64,000 nucleotides of DNA, taken from assembly GCF_021916785.1 (NCBI RefSeq), contig NZ_JAKCFC010000005.1, forward strand, positions 1-64,000. Direction: 5' to 3'. A model generated the notes under the pieces. The model worked only from the letters and a program-made list of their open reading frames with translations, had not been told where the DNA came from and ran no database searches. Both the position numbers and the translations under genes were made by a program. This stretch comes from Mycolicibacterium lacusdiani. Lineage in GTDB: Bacteria > Actinomycetota > Actinomycetes > Mycobacteriales > Mycobacteriaceae. Below, piece after piece: positions 36,037-45,939 of this stretch. Positions within the stretch are counted from its first letter, which is position 1; each line of letters opens with the position of its first letter.

Positions 36037-36405
36037 ATGGATCTGGTCGTCTTCCTTCCCCTGCTCATCATCCTCGGCGCGTTCATGTTCTTCGCCTCGC
36101 GCCGCCAGAAGAAGGCGATGCAGCAGACGATCGACCTGCACAACTCGCTGGCCATCGGCGACCGGGTGCACACCACCTCCGGCCTGGAGGGCACGATCGC
36201 CGGCATCTCCGACGACAGCGTGGACCTCGAGATCGCCCCGGGCGTCGTGACCACGTGGATGAAGCTCGCCGTGCGGGACCGCATCGACGCCGCCGACGAG
36301 CTCGACGACGACGAGTACGAGGACGCCGAGTACGAGGATCACGACGGTGCCGTCGAGGCCGTTCAGATCGAGAAAACCGACCCCGACCAGGTCAAGAAGG
36401 ACTGA
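36037..36405 (+). CDS. yajC: preprotein translocase subunit YajC
   Basis: A 122-residue protein with one N-terminal membrane helix (residues about 3-20) and a small beta domain with RRQKKAMQQT and the GDRVHTTSGLEGTIAGI strand typical of YajC. The tail is strongly acidic. It associates with SecDF at the SecYEG channel. It lies 72 bp before secD, with a separate ribosome site and a TACCCT hexamer (about 36431) between, so secD may also have its own promoter. Confidence 0.92.
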   Translation: MDLVVFLPLLIILGAFMFFASRRQKKAMQQTIDLHNSLAIGDRVHTTSGLEGTIAGISDDSVDLEIAPGVVTTWMKLAVRDRIDAADELDDDEYEDAEYEDHDGAVEAVQIEKTDPDQVKKD

Positions 36406-36477
36406 CAGCCGGGCACTCAGCCCGACCCCGTACCCTGTGCGGTTGCTGACGTACTGACCTGAGGAGATTCGAGCAAC

Positions 36478-38331
36478 GTGGCATCGTCTTCAACGCCGGT
36501 GCACCCGTACCGCTACCTGACACTCTTCCTGGTCCTCCTGATCGGTGCCTATCTGCTCGTCTTCCTCACCGGGAACAAGCAGCCCGAGCCCAAGCTCGGC
36601 ATCGACCTGCAGGGCGGGACCCGTGTCACGCTGACGGCGCGCACCCCTGACGGATCGCCTCCCACCCGGGACGCGCTGATGCAGGCCCAACAAATCATCG
36701 GCGACCGCGTGAACGGCCTCGGCGTGTCCGGGTCCGAGGTCGTCATCGACGGTGACAACCTGGTCATCACGGTGCCGGGCAATGACAGCAGCGAGGCCCG
36801 CAATCTCGGCCAGACCGCTCGGCTGTACGTGCGTCCCGTCATCCACGCCATTCCCGCCGAGGGCGAGCAGCCCGCCGGCGCACAGCCACCCCAGGGAGCA
36901 CCGGGCCTGCCCGGGCTGCCGGGCGGCGCCGGCCTGCCGGGGTTGCCGGGCGGCGCCGGACTTCCCGGCGCGCCGGGTCAGCCGCCGCTGATCGCGCCCG
37001 CCGAGCCCGAGGCGCCGATCGTCGCGCCGACGCCGGGGCAGCCGCCCCGACCGGCGCCCGCATCGCCGGCTCCACAGCCGCGGCCGTTCCCCGAGGAACC
37101 CGCACCGTCGCCGAGCCCGGCGCCGCCGTCGACGCCCGCTCCGTCCAGTCCGGCGCCCTCGCCAGCTCCGACCAGTGGCACGCCGCCGCCGGGGCAGCCG
37201 AACACGGGCAACACGCGCGCCGACCTGGCCCAGCGCATCTCAGACGAGAAGGCGCTGCGGCAGAGCGCAGATCAGCAGATTCAGCTCCTGGCGCTGCAGT
37301 TCCAGGCCACCCGCTGCAACGACGAGGACGTCCTGGCGGGCAACGACGACCCGAACCTGCCCCTGGTGACCTGCTCGCAGGATCACAAGACCGTCTACCT
37401 GCTGGACAAGTCGATCATCAACGGCGAGCAGATCGCAAACGCGACGTCCGGGTTGGACTCCCAGCGCGGTGAGTACGTCGTCGACCTCGAGTTCAAGGGT
37501 GACGCCGCCACGATCTGGGCCGACTTCACCGCCGCCAACGTGGGCACCCAGACGGCGTTCACGCTCGACTCCGAGGTGGTCAGCGCACCGCAGATCAACG
37601 AGGCGATCCCCGGCGGCCGGACCCAGATCACCGGGTCGTTCAACGCCGACTCGGCACGCGAGCTGGCCAACGTGCTCAAGTACGGCTCGCTGCCGCTGTC
37701 GTTCGAGTCCTCCGAGGCCGAAACCGTCTCGGCGACACTGGGATTGACCTCGCTGCGCGCGGGTCTGATCGCAGGCGCCGTCGGCCTGGCCCTGGTGCTG
37801 GTCTACGCGCTGGTGTACTACCGCGTGCTCGGTGTGCTCACGGCGCTGTCGCTGGTGGCGTCCGGCGCGATGGTGTTCGCCATCCTCGTGTTGCTCGGGC
37901 GCTACATCAACTACACCCTGGACCTCGCGGGCATCGCAGGTCTGATCATCGGCATCGGCACCACGGCGGACTCCTTCGTGGTGTTCTTCGAGCGCATCAA
38001 GGACGAAATCCGCGAGGGCAGGTCGTTCCGTTCCGCCGTGCCCCGAGGCTGGGCGCGCGCCCGCAAGACGATCCTGTCGGGCAACGCGGTCAGCTTCATC
38101 GCCGCCGCGGTGCTCTACGTCCTCGCCGTCGGCCAGGTCAAGGGCTTCGCGTTCACCCTCGGCCTGACCACCATCCTCGACGTCGTCGTGGTCTTCCTGG
38201 TGACGTGGCCGCTGGTGTACCTGGGCTCCAAGTCCACGTGGCTCTCGAAGCCGAAGTACAACGGGCTCGGCGCCGTCCAGCAGATCGCCAGGGAGCGGCG
38301 GGCCGCCGCCGCGACGGCGGGGGTGAAGTGA
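36478..38331 (+). CDS. secD: protein translocase subunit SecD with a long Pro-rich periplasmic insert
   Basis: A 617-residue RND-type protein that uses proton flow to pull exported proteins across the membrane with SecF. One N-terminal helix, the [13 protein letters not shown] motif and the P1 domain are followed by five helices from about residue 420, including [20 protein letters not shown]. Residues about 129-242 are an inserted Pro/Gly/Ala-rich segment with two 9-residue repeats GLPGLPGGA (DNA 36904-36957). Mycobacterial SecD is known to have a Pro-rich insert; the collagen-like part is striking. GAGGAG precedes the GTG. Confidence 0.94.
   Translation: MASSSTPVHPYRYLTLFLVLLIGAYLLVFLTGNKQPEPKLGIDLQGGTRVTLTARTPDGSPPTRDALMQAQQIIGDRVNGLGVSGSEVVIDGDNLVITVPGNDSSEARNLGQTARLYVRPVIHAIPAEGEQPAGAQPPQGAPGLPGLPGGAGLPGLPGGAGLPGAPGQPPLIAPAEPEAPIVAPTPGQPPRPAPASPAPQPRPFPEEPAPSPSPAPPSTPAPSSPAPSPAPTSGTPPPGQPNTGNTRADLAQRISDEKALRQSADQQIQLLALQFQATRCNDEDVLAGNDDPNLPLVTCSQDHKTVYLLDKSIINGEQIANATSGLDSQRGEYVVDLEFKGDAATIWADFTAANVGTQTAFTLDSEVVSAPQINEAIPGGRTQITGSFNADSARELANVLKYGSLPLSFESSEAETVSATLGLTSLRAGLIAGAVGLALVLVYALVYYRVLGVLTALSLVASGAMVFAILVLLGRYINYTLDLAGIAGLIIGIGTTADSFVVFFERIKDEIREGRSFRSAVPRGWARARKTILSGNAVSFIAAAVLYVLAVGQVKGFAFTLGLTTILDVVVVFLVTWPLVYLGSKSTWLSKPKYNGLGAVQQIARERRAAAATAGVK
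36904..36957 (+). repeat. two tandem 27-bp repeats within secD
   Basis: Units at 36904-36930 and 36931-36957 both encode GLPGLPGGA, with a partial third unit (GLPGAPG) after. Third-position differences show that the copies are not recent perfect duplicates. They give a short collagen-like Gly-x-Pro stretch inside the extracytoplasmic domain of SecD. Confidence 0.75.
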
Positions 38332-38333
38332 GC

Positions 38334-39599
38334 ATGTCCAAGCATGGGAAATCCGAGGACCAGACCATCGACGACACCGCCGACGTAGACGTGGCATCCA
38401 CCGGAGCCGAGCAGGGCGCTGCGGGAGCTGCCCCCAAGCACGGCTTCTTCATTCGGCTCTACACCGGTACCGGCGCGTTCGACGTCGTCGGCAAGCGCAA
38501 GATGTGGTTCATCATCAGCGGCGCCCTCGTCGCGATCGCCCTGGCCAGCATCCTGCTGCGCGGCTTCACCTTCGGCATCGACTTCGAAGGTGGCACCAAG
38601 GTGTCGATGCCGGCCCAGGGCGCCCAGGGGCAGGTGACCACCGAACAGGTCGAGACCGTCTTCGACGACACCATCGGCACGCCGCCGGAGTCCGTCGTGG
38701 TCGTGGGCAACGGCGCATCGGCGACCGTGCAGATCCGTTCCGAGACACTCGACAACAACCAGACCGAAGACCTGCGCAACGCACTGTTCGACGCATTCGC
38801 GCCCAAGGGCGGCGACGGTCAGCCCAGCAAGCAGGTCATCAGCGACTCCGCGGTGTCGGAGACGTGGGGTGGGCAGATCACCCAGAAGGCCCTCATCGCG
38901 CTGGTGGTCTTCCTGGTGATCGTGACCATCTACATCACGCTGCGTTACGAGCGGTACATGGCCGCCGCGGCGCTGGCCGCGCTGGTGTTCGACCTCGTGA
39001 TCACCGCAGGCGTCTATTCGCTCGTCGGGTTCGAGGTGACGCCTGCGACGGTCATCGGTCTGCTGACCATCCTTGGCTTCTCGCTCTACGACACCGTGAT
39101 CGTGTTCGACAAGGTGGAGGAGAACACCAGCGGGTTCGAGCACACGACCAGACGCACGTTCGCCGAGCAGGCGAACCTTGCGATCAACCAGACGTTCATG
39201 CGGTCGATCAACACCAGCGTCATCTCGGTGCTGCCGATCCTCGCGCTCATGGTGATCGCGGTGTGGCTGCTCGGCGTCGGCACGCTCCAGGACCTCGCGT
39301 TGGTGCAGCTGGTCGGCGTCATCGTCGGCACGTATTCGTCGATCTACTTCGCGACACCGCTGCTGGTGACGATGCGGGAGCGCACCGAACTGGTCCGCAA
39401 CCACACCCGACGGGTGATGAACCGCAGGAAGGGCGCCTCGGCCAAGGCAACTGCGGCGGCGGAGTCGGGCGGCGCCGTCGAGCCGGCGTCGGTAGCGGTG
39501 TCCGCACCGGTCGCGATCGCCCCGGACAAGCCGGCGCCCGGCGTCAAGCCGACTCGTCCGACCGGACGTCCCTCGGGCAAGCGGAGCCCCAGGCGGTAG
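38334..39599 (+). CDS. secF: protein translocase subunit SecF
   Basis: A 421-residue partner of SecD with six helices, the FGIDFEGGTKV motif after helix one and GFSLYDTVIVFDKVEEN in helix four, which carries the proton-path Asp. The C-terminal 60 residues are Ala/Pro-rich and basic. An in-frame GTG at 38328 overlaps the secD stop and would add two residues; either way secD and secF are coupled. Confidence 0.94.
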   Translation: MSKHGKSEDQTIDDTADVDVASTGAEQGAAGAAPKHGFFIRLYTGTGAFDVVGKRKMWFIISGALVAIALASILLRGFTFGIDFEGGTKVSMPAQGAQGQVTTEQVETVFDDTIGTPPESVVVVGNGASATVQIRSETLDNNQTEDLRNALFDAFAPKGGDGQPSKQVISDSAVSETWGGQITQKALIALVVFLVIVTIYITLRYERYMAAAALAALVFDLVITAGVYSLVGFEVTPATVIGLLTILGFSLYDTVIVFDKVEENTSGFEHTTRRTFAEQANLAINQTFMRSINTSVISVLPILALMVIAVWLLGVGTLQDLALVQLVGVIVGTYSSIYFATPLLVTMRERTELVRNHTRRVMNRRKGASAKATAAAESGGAVEPASVAVSAPVAIAPDKPAPGVKPTRPTGRPSGKRSPRR

Positions 39600-41258
39600 G
39601 TGGCGATGGCTGCCCGCTTCCGGCGAACTGCGATCCTCGCAGCCACGCTGTCACTCGTCGCCGGGCTGACCGCGTCGTGCTCGGGAAGCACGGCCGATCA
39701 GATCGACTACGCCGTCGACGGCACGCTGGTCACCTACAACACCAACACCGTGGTGGGCGCCGCGTCCGGTGGGCCGCAGGCGTTCTCGCGGGTCCTGACC
39801 GGGTTCAACTACCACGGGCCAGAAGGCCAGATCGTCGGTGACCGCGACTTCGGGTCCATCTCGGTGGTGGGACGCAGCCCGCAGGTGCTCGACTACGAGA
39901 TCAGTGACAGTGCGGTCTACTCCGACGGCAAGCCGATCACGTGCGACGACATGGTGCTCGCCTGGGCCGCGCAGTCCGGCCGGTTCCCGGGCTTCGACGC
40001 CGCCAATCGGGCGGGCTACGGCGACATCGCGTCCATCGACTGCGCGCCGGGGCAGAAGAAGGCCAGGGTCACGTTCGCCCAGGATCGGGCCTTCGTCGAC
40101 TACGGGCAGCTGTTCGCCGCGACGTCGATGATGCCGTCGCACGTCCTCGCCGACGAACTCGGTCTCGGCGACGGTGGGGTCACGGCGGCGCTACAGGCTG
40201 GGGACCAACCGACAGTCGACCGCATCGCCACCGCCTGGAACCAGACGTGGAACCTGACGCCGGACGTCGACCTGAAGAAGTTCCCCTCGTCGGGTCCGTA
40301 CAAGCTCGACGCCGTGACCGACGACGGCGCGGTGGTCCTGGTCGCCAACGACAAGTGGTGGGGCGCCAAGCCGGTCACCGCGGAGATCACGGTGTGGCCC
40401 CGCGGCGCCGACATCCAGGACCGCGTCAACGAGGGGTTCTACGACGTCGTGGACGTCGCGGCCGGTTCCTCGGGCACGCTCACGCTGTCCGACGACTACG
40501 CCCGCACCGATGCGCCGTCCGCCGGCATCGAGCAGATCATCTTCGGCGCAAGGGGATCGGTGGCCGACCCCGTGGCGCGGCGGGCGCTGGCGCTGTGCAC
40601 GCCGCGTGACGTGATCGCGCGCAACGCCGAGGTGCCGATCGCCAACAACAGGCTCAACCCCGCGGCCGAGGATTCGATTACCGCAGCCGAGAACGGCGGC
40701 GGCGCAGAGCAATTCGTCGTCGCCAACCCGGGTGCCGCACGCGACGCCATCGGGGGCAGACCGCTCACCGTGCGTCTGGGCTACCAGACTCCCAACGCCC
40801 GCCTGGCCGCGATTGCCGGGACGATCGCCAAGGCGTGCGAGCCGGCAGGGATCGTGGTGGAGGACGCCGCGGGCGACGGGGTCGGGCCGCAGGCGCTGCG
40901 CGACGGTCAGGTCGACGCGCTGCTGGCGAGCACCGGGGGAGCAGTGGGCAGCGGCTCCACGGGATCGTCGGCGATGGATGCCTATGAGTTGCACACCGGC
41001 AACGGGAACAACCTCTCGGGATACTCCAACGAACAGATCGACGGCATCATCGGCGCGCTGGCCGTCACCGCCGATCCGAAGGAGTCCGCACGCCTGCTCG
41101 GCGAGGGAAGTCGCGTGCTGTGGGACGGCATTCCGACGCTTCCGCTGTACCGCCAGCAGCGCATGCTGCTGGTGTCGACCAAGATGGACGCCGTGAGTAG
41201 CAATCCGACCCGTTGGGGCGCCGGCTGGAACATGGACCGTTGGGCGCTGGAATCGTGA
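39600..41258 (+). CDS. family 5 extracellular solute-binding lipoprotein (Rv2585c type)
   Basis: A 552-residue substrate-binding protein of the peptide/nickel (SBP_bac_5) class. The signal peptide ends at LTASCSG, with Cys about residue 27 as the probable lipid-attachment site; Thr at -3 makes it a weak lipobox. The [25 protein letters not shown] segment is typical. No permease or ATPase is near, as at the M. tuberculosis Rv2585c locus between secF and apt, so the transport partner or role is unknown. Starts at 39600 (GTG) or 39606 (ATG). Confidence 0.87.
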   Translation: MAMAARFRRTAILAATLSLVAGLTASCSGSTADQIDYAVDGTLVTYNTNTVVGAASGGPQAFSRVLTGFNYHGPEGQIVGDRDFGSISVVGRSPQVLDYEISDSAVYSDGKPITCDDMVLAWAAQSGRFPGFDAANRAGYGDIASIDCAPGQKKARVTFAQDRAFVDYGQLFAATSMMPSHVLADELGLGDGGVTAALQAGDQPTVDRIATAWNQTWNLTPDVDLKKFPSSGPYKLDAVTDDGAVVLVANDKWWGAKPVTAEITVWPRGADIQDRVNEGFYDVVDVAAGSSGTLTLSDDYARTDAPSAGIEQIIFGARGSVADPVARRALALCTPRDVIARNAEVPIANNRLNPAAEDSITAAENGGGAEQFVVANPGAARDAIGGRPLTVRLGYQTPNARLAAIAGTIAKACEPAGIVVEDAAGDGVGPQALRDGQVDALLASTGGAVGSGSTGSSAMDAYELHTGNGNNLSGYSNEQIDGIIGALAVTADPKESARLLGEGSRVLWDGIPTLPLYRQQRMLLVSTKMDAVSSNPTRWGAGWNMDRWALES

Positions 41259-41803
41259 GCGACGAGGGGACGGGCGCCTCGGCGGCGGCCCAGGCCATCG
41301 CGTCGCTGACCCGGGAAGTGGCCGACTTCCCCGAGCCGGGCATCCAGTTCAAGGACCTGACGCCCGTGCTCGCCGACCCTGCCGGGCTGGCCACGGTCAC
41401 CGACGCGCTCGCCGAGGTCGCCGACGGCTGCGACATGGTGGCAGGAATCGACGCCCGTGGCTTTCTGCTGGGGGCGGCGGTGGCGATCAGGCTCGGCACG
41501 GGCGTGCTAGCGGTGCGCAAGGGCGGCAAGCTGCCGCCGCCGGTGTTCAGCGAGACCTACACGCTCGAATACGGCACCGCCACGCTGGAGATCCCCGCCG
41601 ATGGAATCGAACTGACCGGCAGGCGTGTTCTGGTGATCGACGACGTGCTCGCGACCGGCGGCACGGTCGCGGCGACGGTGAAGCTGCTGGAGCGGGCGGG
41701 GGCGGTCGTCGTGGGCGCCGCGGTGTTGCTCGAGTTGGCGGCGCTCGGCGGGCGCGAGGTCGTGGGTGCGTTGAAGGTGACGAGCCTGACGGTGGTGCGA
41801 TGA
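41255..41803 (+). CDS. apt: adenine phosphoribosyltransferase
   Basis: A 182-residue type I phosphoribosyltransferase making AMP from adenine and PRPP. It shows [14 protein letters not shown] near the start, [20 protein letters not shown] and the PRPP loop [13 protein letters not shown]. The GTG start overlaps the lipoprotein stop. The next gene, relA, makes alarmones that also govern purine pools, and the pair is conserved. Confidence 0.95.
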   Translation: MSDEGTGASAAAQAIASLTREVADFPEPGIQFKDLTPVLADPAGLATVTDALAEVADGCDMVAGIDARGFLLGAAVAIRLGTGVLAVRKGGKLPPPVFSETYTLEYGTATLEIPADGIELTGRRVLVIDDVLATGGTVAATVKLLERAGAVVVGAAVLLELAALGGREVVGALKVTSLTVVR

Positions 41804-41836
41804 GCGCTCGCGCGTAGAGCAGCGCAGACTGAGGGA

Positions 41837-41842
41837 TATCCT
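41837..41842 (+). promoter_or_regulatory. possible -10 for relA
   Basis: TATCCT lies in the 71-bp gap after apt, inside the palindrome GGATATCC, about 20 bp before the AGGAGGTGG ribosome site of relA. It suggests that relA can be transcribed separately from apt. Confidence 0.35.
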
Positions 41843-41874
41843 CGAGATGCCGGCAGAGGTCAGGAGGTGGTGAC

Positions 41875-44214
41875 GTGGCTGACGATCATGCCCTGACACA
41901 GACGCAGCCGATGCCGGTCATCCCGGCCGACGCCGTCGACCCGCCCAAGTCGACCTCCAGCGCGTCGCGGCGCGTGCGGGCCCGGCTGGCACGACGCATG
42001 ACCGCGCAGCGCAGCGCGGTGAACCCCGTGCTCGAGCCGCTGGTCGCGGTGCATAAGGAGTTCTACCCGAAGGCCGACCTCACGCTGCTGCAGCGTGCGT
42101 ACGAGGTGGCCGAGCAGCGGCACGCCGATCAGATGCGCCGCTCGGGCGACCCGTACATCACCCATCCGCTGGCCGTCGCGAACATCCTCGCCGAGTTGGG
42201 CATGGACACCACCACGCTCATCGCGGCGCTGCTGCACGACACGGTCGAGGACACCGGCTACACGCTGGAAGCGCTGACCGCCGAGTTCGGCACCGAGGTC
42301 GGCCACCTCGTCGACGGCGTCACCAAGCTCGACAAGGTCGCGCTGGGTTCGGCCGCCGAGGGCGAGACCATCCGCAAGATGATCATCGCGATGGCGCGCG
42401 ACCCGCGCGTGCTGGTGATCAAGGTCGCCGACCGGTTGCACAACATGCGGACGATGCGATTCCTGCCGCCGGAGAAGCAGGCCCGCAAGGCGCGCGAGAC
42501 GCTCGAGGTGATCGCTCCGCTGGCCCACCGGCTCGGGATGGCGACGGTCAAGTGGGAACTCGAGGACCTGTCGTTCGCGATCCTGCACCCGAAGAAGTAC
42601 GAGGAGATCGTGCGCCTGGTCGCCGACCGGGCGCCGTCGCGCGACACGTATCTGGCGAAGGTGCGGGGCGAGATCATCGCCTCGCTGAACGCCTCGAAGA
42701 TCAGCGCGGTCGTCGAGGGCAGGCCCAAGCACTACTGGTCGATCTATCAGAAGATGATCGTCAAGGGCCGCGACTTCGACGACATTCACGACCTGGTCGG
42801 CGTGCGCATCCTGTGCGACGAGATCCGCGACTGCTACGCGGCCGTCGGCGTCGTGCACTCGCTGTGGCAGCCGATGGCGGGCCGGTTCAAGGACTACATC
42901 GCCCAGCCCCGGTACGGCGTCTACCAGTCGCTGCACACGACCGTGATCGGCCCCGAGGGCAAGCCGCTGGAGGTGCAGCTCCGCACGCAGGAGATGCACA
43001 AGACCGCCGAGTTCGGCATCGCCGCGCACTGGCGGTACAAGGAGGCCAAGGGCCGCAACGGTCAACCGGCGACCAACGCCGCCGCCGAGATCGACGACAT
43101 GGCGTGGATGCGCCAACTGCTGGACTGGCAGCGGGAAGCCGCCGACCCCGGCGAGTTCCTCGAGTCGCTGCGTTACGACCTTGCCGTCCAAGAGATCTTC
43201 GTGTTCACCCCCAAGGGTGACGTCATTACGCTGCCCACGGGTTCGACGCCGGTCGACTTCGCCTACGCCGTGCACACCGAGGTGGGGCACCGCTGCATCG
43301 GAGCTCGGGTGAACGGCAGGCTCGTCGCGCTCGAACGCAAGCTCGAGAACGGTGAGGCGGTCGAGGTGTTCACCTCGAAGGCGCCCAACGCGGGTCCGTC
43401 ACGGGACTGGCAGACGTTCGTGGTGTCGCCGCGGGCGAAGGCCAAGATCCGGCAGTGGTTCGCCAAGGAGCGCCGCGAGGAGGCGCTCGACTCGGGCAAG
43501 GACTCGATCGCGCGTGAGGTGCGCCGCGGCGGACTTCCGTTGCAGCGGTTGGTCAATGCCGAATCGATGGCCGCGCTGGCGCGCGAGCTGCGGTACACCG
43601 ACGTCTCGGCGCTCTACACCGCGGTCGGCGAGGGGCACGTCTCCGCGCGGCACGTGGTGCAGCGCCTGGTGGCCCAGCTCGGTGGTGACGAGGAGGCCGA
43701 GGACGAGATCGCCGAGCGGTCGACTCCCGCGACGATGCCGGTGCGCCAGCGCACCAGCGACGACGTCGGCGTGTCGGTTCCCGGTGCGGCAGGCGTGCTG
43801 ACCAAGCTGGCCAAGTGTTGTACGCCGGTGCCTGGCGACAACATCATGGGGTTCGTGACGCGCGGCGGTGGTGTCAGCGTGCACCGCACCGACTGCACGA
43901 ATGCCGAGTCGCTGCAACAGCAGTCGGAACGCCTCATCGACGTGAAGTGGGCGCCGGGCCCGTCGTCGGTGTTCCTGGTCGCCATTCAGGTCGAGGCGCT
44001 GGACCGGCACCGGCTGTTGTCGGACGTAACGCGGGTGCTGGCCGACGAGAAGGTCAACATCCTCTCGGCGTCGGTCACCACGTCGAATGACCGCGTGGCG
44101 ATCAGCCGGTTCACCTTCGAGATGGGCGACCCCAAGCACCTCGGCCACGTGTTGAACGTGGTGCGCAACGTGGAGGGCGTGTTCGACGTCTACCGCGTGA
44201 CGTCGGCGGCTTGA
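41875..44214 (+). CDS. relA: bifunctional (p)ppGpp synthetase/hydrolase
   Basis: A 779-residue Rel protein. The HD hydrolase domain has [17 protein letters not shown] and [10 protein letters not shown], both needed for ppGpp breakdown. The synthetase domain has [12 protein letters not shown] and [19 protein letters not shown] ([22 protein letters not shown]), a conserved Cys-containing region with [12 protein letters not shown], and an ACT domain follow. It sets the stringent response on starved ribosomes. AGGAGGTGG precedes the GTG. Its end overlaps the converging MFS gene by 25 bp. Confidence 0.96.
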   Translation: MADDHALTQTQPMPVIPADAVDPPKSTSSASRRVRARLARRMTAQRSAVNPVLEPLVAVHKEFYPKADLTLLQRAYEVAEQRHADQMRRSGDPYITHPLAVANILAELGMDTTTLIAALLHDTVEDTGYTLEALTAEFGTEVGHLVDGVTKLDKVALGSAAEGETIRKMIIAMARDPRVLVIKVADRLHNMRTMRFLPPEKQARKARETLEVIAPLAHRLGMATVKWELEDLSFAILHPKKYEEIVRLVADRAPSRDTYLAKVRGEIIASLNASKISAVVEGRPKHYWSIYQKMIVKGRDFDDIHDLVGVRILCDEIRDCYAAVGVVHSLWQPMAGRFKDYIAQPRYGVYQSLHTTVIGPEGKPLEVQLRTQEMHKTAEFGIAAHWRYKEAKGRNGQPATNAAAEIDDMAWMRQLLDWQREAADPGEFLESLRYDLAVQEIFVFTPKGDVITLPTGSTPVDFAYAVHTEVGHRCIGARVNGRLVALERKLENGEAVEVFTSKAPNAGPSRDWQTFVVSPRAKAKIRQWFAKERREEALDSGKDSIAREVRRGGLPLQRLVNAESMAALARELRYTDVSALYTAVGEGHVSARHVVQRLVAQLGGDEEAEDEIAERSTPATMPVRQRTSDDVGVSVPGAAGVLTKLAKCCTPVPGDNIMGFVTRGGGVSVHRTDCTNAESLQQQSERLIDVKWAPGPSSVFLVAIQVEALDRHRLLSDVTRVLADEKVNILSASVTTSNDRVAISRFTFEMGDPKHLGHVLNVVRNVEGVFDVYRVTSAA

Positions 44215-45431
44215 CCGCTCGGATCGACCTTCGCCGCGCGTCGCGTACTGACGGCGCCGACCACCGCAGCGGCGACGCAGGCCACGCCGACGGCGCCGGC
44301 GAACCACGGGAACACGGCGCCGAGTTCCCACTGCGTGGCCGCCCAGCCCGCGACGAGCGTCGGGACGGCCATCGCCGTGTAGGCCAGCAGGTAGTACGCC
44401 GACATGGTCTCGCCACGGCGGTCGGCGGGCACGACGTTGGACAGATGTCGCAGCGAGCCGCCGAAGCTGAGCCCGAACGTCGCGCCGAGCAGGGCCGCGG
44501 CGCCCAGGACGAGGTGCCACTGGTGGGTGGCCAGGGCCGGGATCGTCAGCCCCAGCGCCACCGCCATGCCGACGTCGCCGATGATGGCCGCCCGCCGTGC
44601 GGGCACGCGCGTCGCGAACAGCTGCGCGATGGCCGCCGAGAAGGCCGTGGCACCGACGACCGCGCCACCGAAGACGAGGTTGTGCACGCCGGTCTGCGCC
44701 GATGCCAGCGCGGGGTAGAGCGAGAGCAGCACGCCCAGCACCGACCACGACGCGATGACGCCGAGGGCGGAGAACCAAAAGTCGCCGCGGATCTCGCGCG
44801 GCACTGAGGGTTTGGCGATGCGGATCGGTCCCGACGACCGCGCGGAGTGCGGTTCGCGCAGGGCGATCACGCCCACCCCGACGACCGCGCAGACGACGGC
44901 GACCACCGCATACGGGGTGCGCATGGGGTGGGGCACGTACTGGGCCAGCAGCGAGGAGCCGAGGATGGCGACCGTCATGCCGATGTTGAAGGCGACGCCG
45001 CTGAGCTGCCCCGAGCGCACGCCGTGGTCGGGTCGCAGGTCCAGCAACGCCGCGGCGCCCGCGACGACGATGGAGCCCACGGCGGCGCCGTGGATGGCCC
45101 GGGCGACGATGAGCAGCGCCATGTTGTCGGCGATGAGGAACACGCCGAGGCCGACGATCATCGCGGCGAGTGCGCCGAGCAGCACCGGCTTGCGGCCGAT
45201 GACGTCGGAGATACGTCCGGAGACCAGGACCGCACCGAGCGCGGCGACGGCGTAGACGGCGAACACGATGGTCGTGGACAGCGGCGAGAGGTGCCAGACC
45301 TCTTCGTACATTCGGTATAGCGGGGCAGGCAGCCCCGAGACGCCGAGCGCGACGCCGGACAGCACCAGCAGCAGCGAGTACGCCCAGCGCTGCGACTCAC
45401 CGGCGAGCCGGTCGGTCGGGGCCACTGTCAC
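44190..45431 (-). CDS. MFS exporter (drug efflux type)
   Basis: A 413-residue transporter with twelve predicted helices. The loop 2-3 motif reads [14 protein letters not shown], matching the MFS motif A, and it lacks the 14-helix length of EmrB types. It diverges from an ArsR-family repressor over an operator-like region, so expression is likely induced by the compound it exports. AGGAGG lies four nucleotides before the GTG at 45431; a GTG at 45425 is the alternative. Confidence 0.85.
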   Translation of the reverse strand: MTVAPTDRLAGESQRWAYSLLLVLSGVALGVSGLPAPLYRMYEEVWHLSPLSTTIVFAVYAVAALGAVLVSGRISDVIGRKPVLLGALAAMIVGLGVFLIADNMALLIVARAIHGAAVGSIVVAGAAALLDLRPDHGVRSGQLSGVAFNIGMTVAILGSSLLAQYVPHPMRTPYAVVAVVCAVVGVGVIALREPHSARSSGPIRIAKPSVPREIRGDFWFSALGVIASWSVLGVLLSLYPALASAQTGVHNLVFGGAVVGATAFSAAIAQLFATRVPARRAAIIGDVGMAVALGLTIPALATHQWHLVLGAAALLGATFGLSFGGSLRHLSNVVPADRRGETMSAYYLLAYTAMAVPTLVAGWAATQWELGAVFPWFAGAVGVACVAAAVVGAVSTRRAAKVDPSGQAADVTR

Positions 45432-45460
45432 GGTGCCTCCTGTGCAAGGTTTGACGGACG

Positions 45461-45502
45461 TCGAACTCGATCGAGAGTACGCTCGGGTTCGATGGTCATC
45501 AA
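45461..45502. promoter_or_regulatory. MFS promoter and putative ArsR operator
   Basis: On the minus strand TTGATG (45497-45502) and TACTCT (45474-45479) are separated by 17 bp, a good sigma-70-type promoter for the MFS gene. The perfect palindrome CTCGATCGAG (45466-45475) would lie at the transcription start, and TCGAAC (45461-45466) and GTTCGA (45487-45492) flank the -10. This is a plausible site for the divergent ArsR repressor. Confidence 0.55.
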
Positions 45503-45526
45503 ACCGGTTGTGACGGAGGGCACGCA

Positions 45527-45850
45527 GTGACGGGTGGGAACCTCGACGCCGCGCCCGTCGCCGGCGTGCACCGGATCCTGTCCGCCCTCGCCGACCCGGT
45601 CCGGCTGGAGATGGTGCGCAGACTGATGAACGCGGGCGAGCCGACACCGTGCGCGCTGCTCTACGACGGCATCAACAAGTCGACCGCCACCCACCACTTC
45701 AAGATCCTGCGCGAGGCCGGTCTCACCGAACGTCTGGTGCACGACGGCCAGATCCATCAGCGGTTGCGGGTCGACGACGTCGACCGCGCGGTCCCCGGTC
45801 TGCTGGCGTCCGTCGTGGAGAAGGCGAACCGGGAGGTCGAATCGGCCTAG
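45527..45850 (+). CDS. ArsR-family winged-helix repressor
   Basis: A 107-residue regulator with the compact ArsR fold: LSALADPVRLEMVRRLM, then a recognition helix NKSTATHHFKILREAGL and a beta wing. It lacks the Cys-x-Cys metal site of metal-sensing ArsR proteins, so it more likely senses an organic compound or redox state. It diverges from the MFS gene and probably represses it. GGAGGG is just upstream of the GTG. Confidence 0.85.
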   Translation: MTGGNLDAAPVAGVHRILSALADPVRLEMVRRLMNAGEPTPCALLYDGINKSTATHHFKILREAGLTERLVHDGQIHQRLRVDDVDRAVPGLLASVVEKANREVESA

Positions 45851-45927
45851 GTCTGGCGCTGCGCTTGTGTGCCGCTCAGTTTCATGCGCTCGTCGCCAAA
45901 ATCACGTGTCGCCAGGGGTGACGCTTC

Positions 45928-45933
45928 TAGGCT
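45928..45933 (+). promoter_or_regulatory. -10 hexamer of a leaderless promoter for the LuxR ATPase gene
   Basis: TAGGCT ends six nucleotides before the GTG at 45940 and no ribosome site is present. Confidence 0.45.
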
Positions 45934-45939
45934 CTGCAA

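Noticed and set aside
36904..36957. The secD repeats as a CRISPR or VNTR locus
   Set aside because: Only two in-frame units with no spacers; they are part of the SecD coding sequence.
45461..45492. TCGAAC and GTTCGA upstream of arsR as a LexA box
   Set aside because: The arms match SOS half-sites but are 20 bp apart instead of 4, so LexA could not bind them as a dimer; they fit an ArsR/MFS promoter region better.
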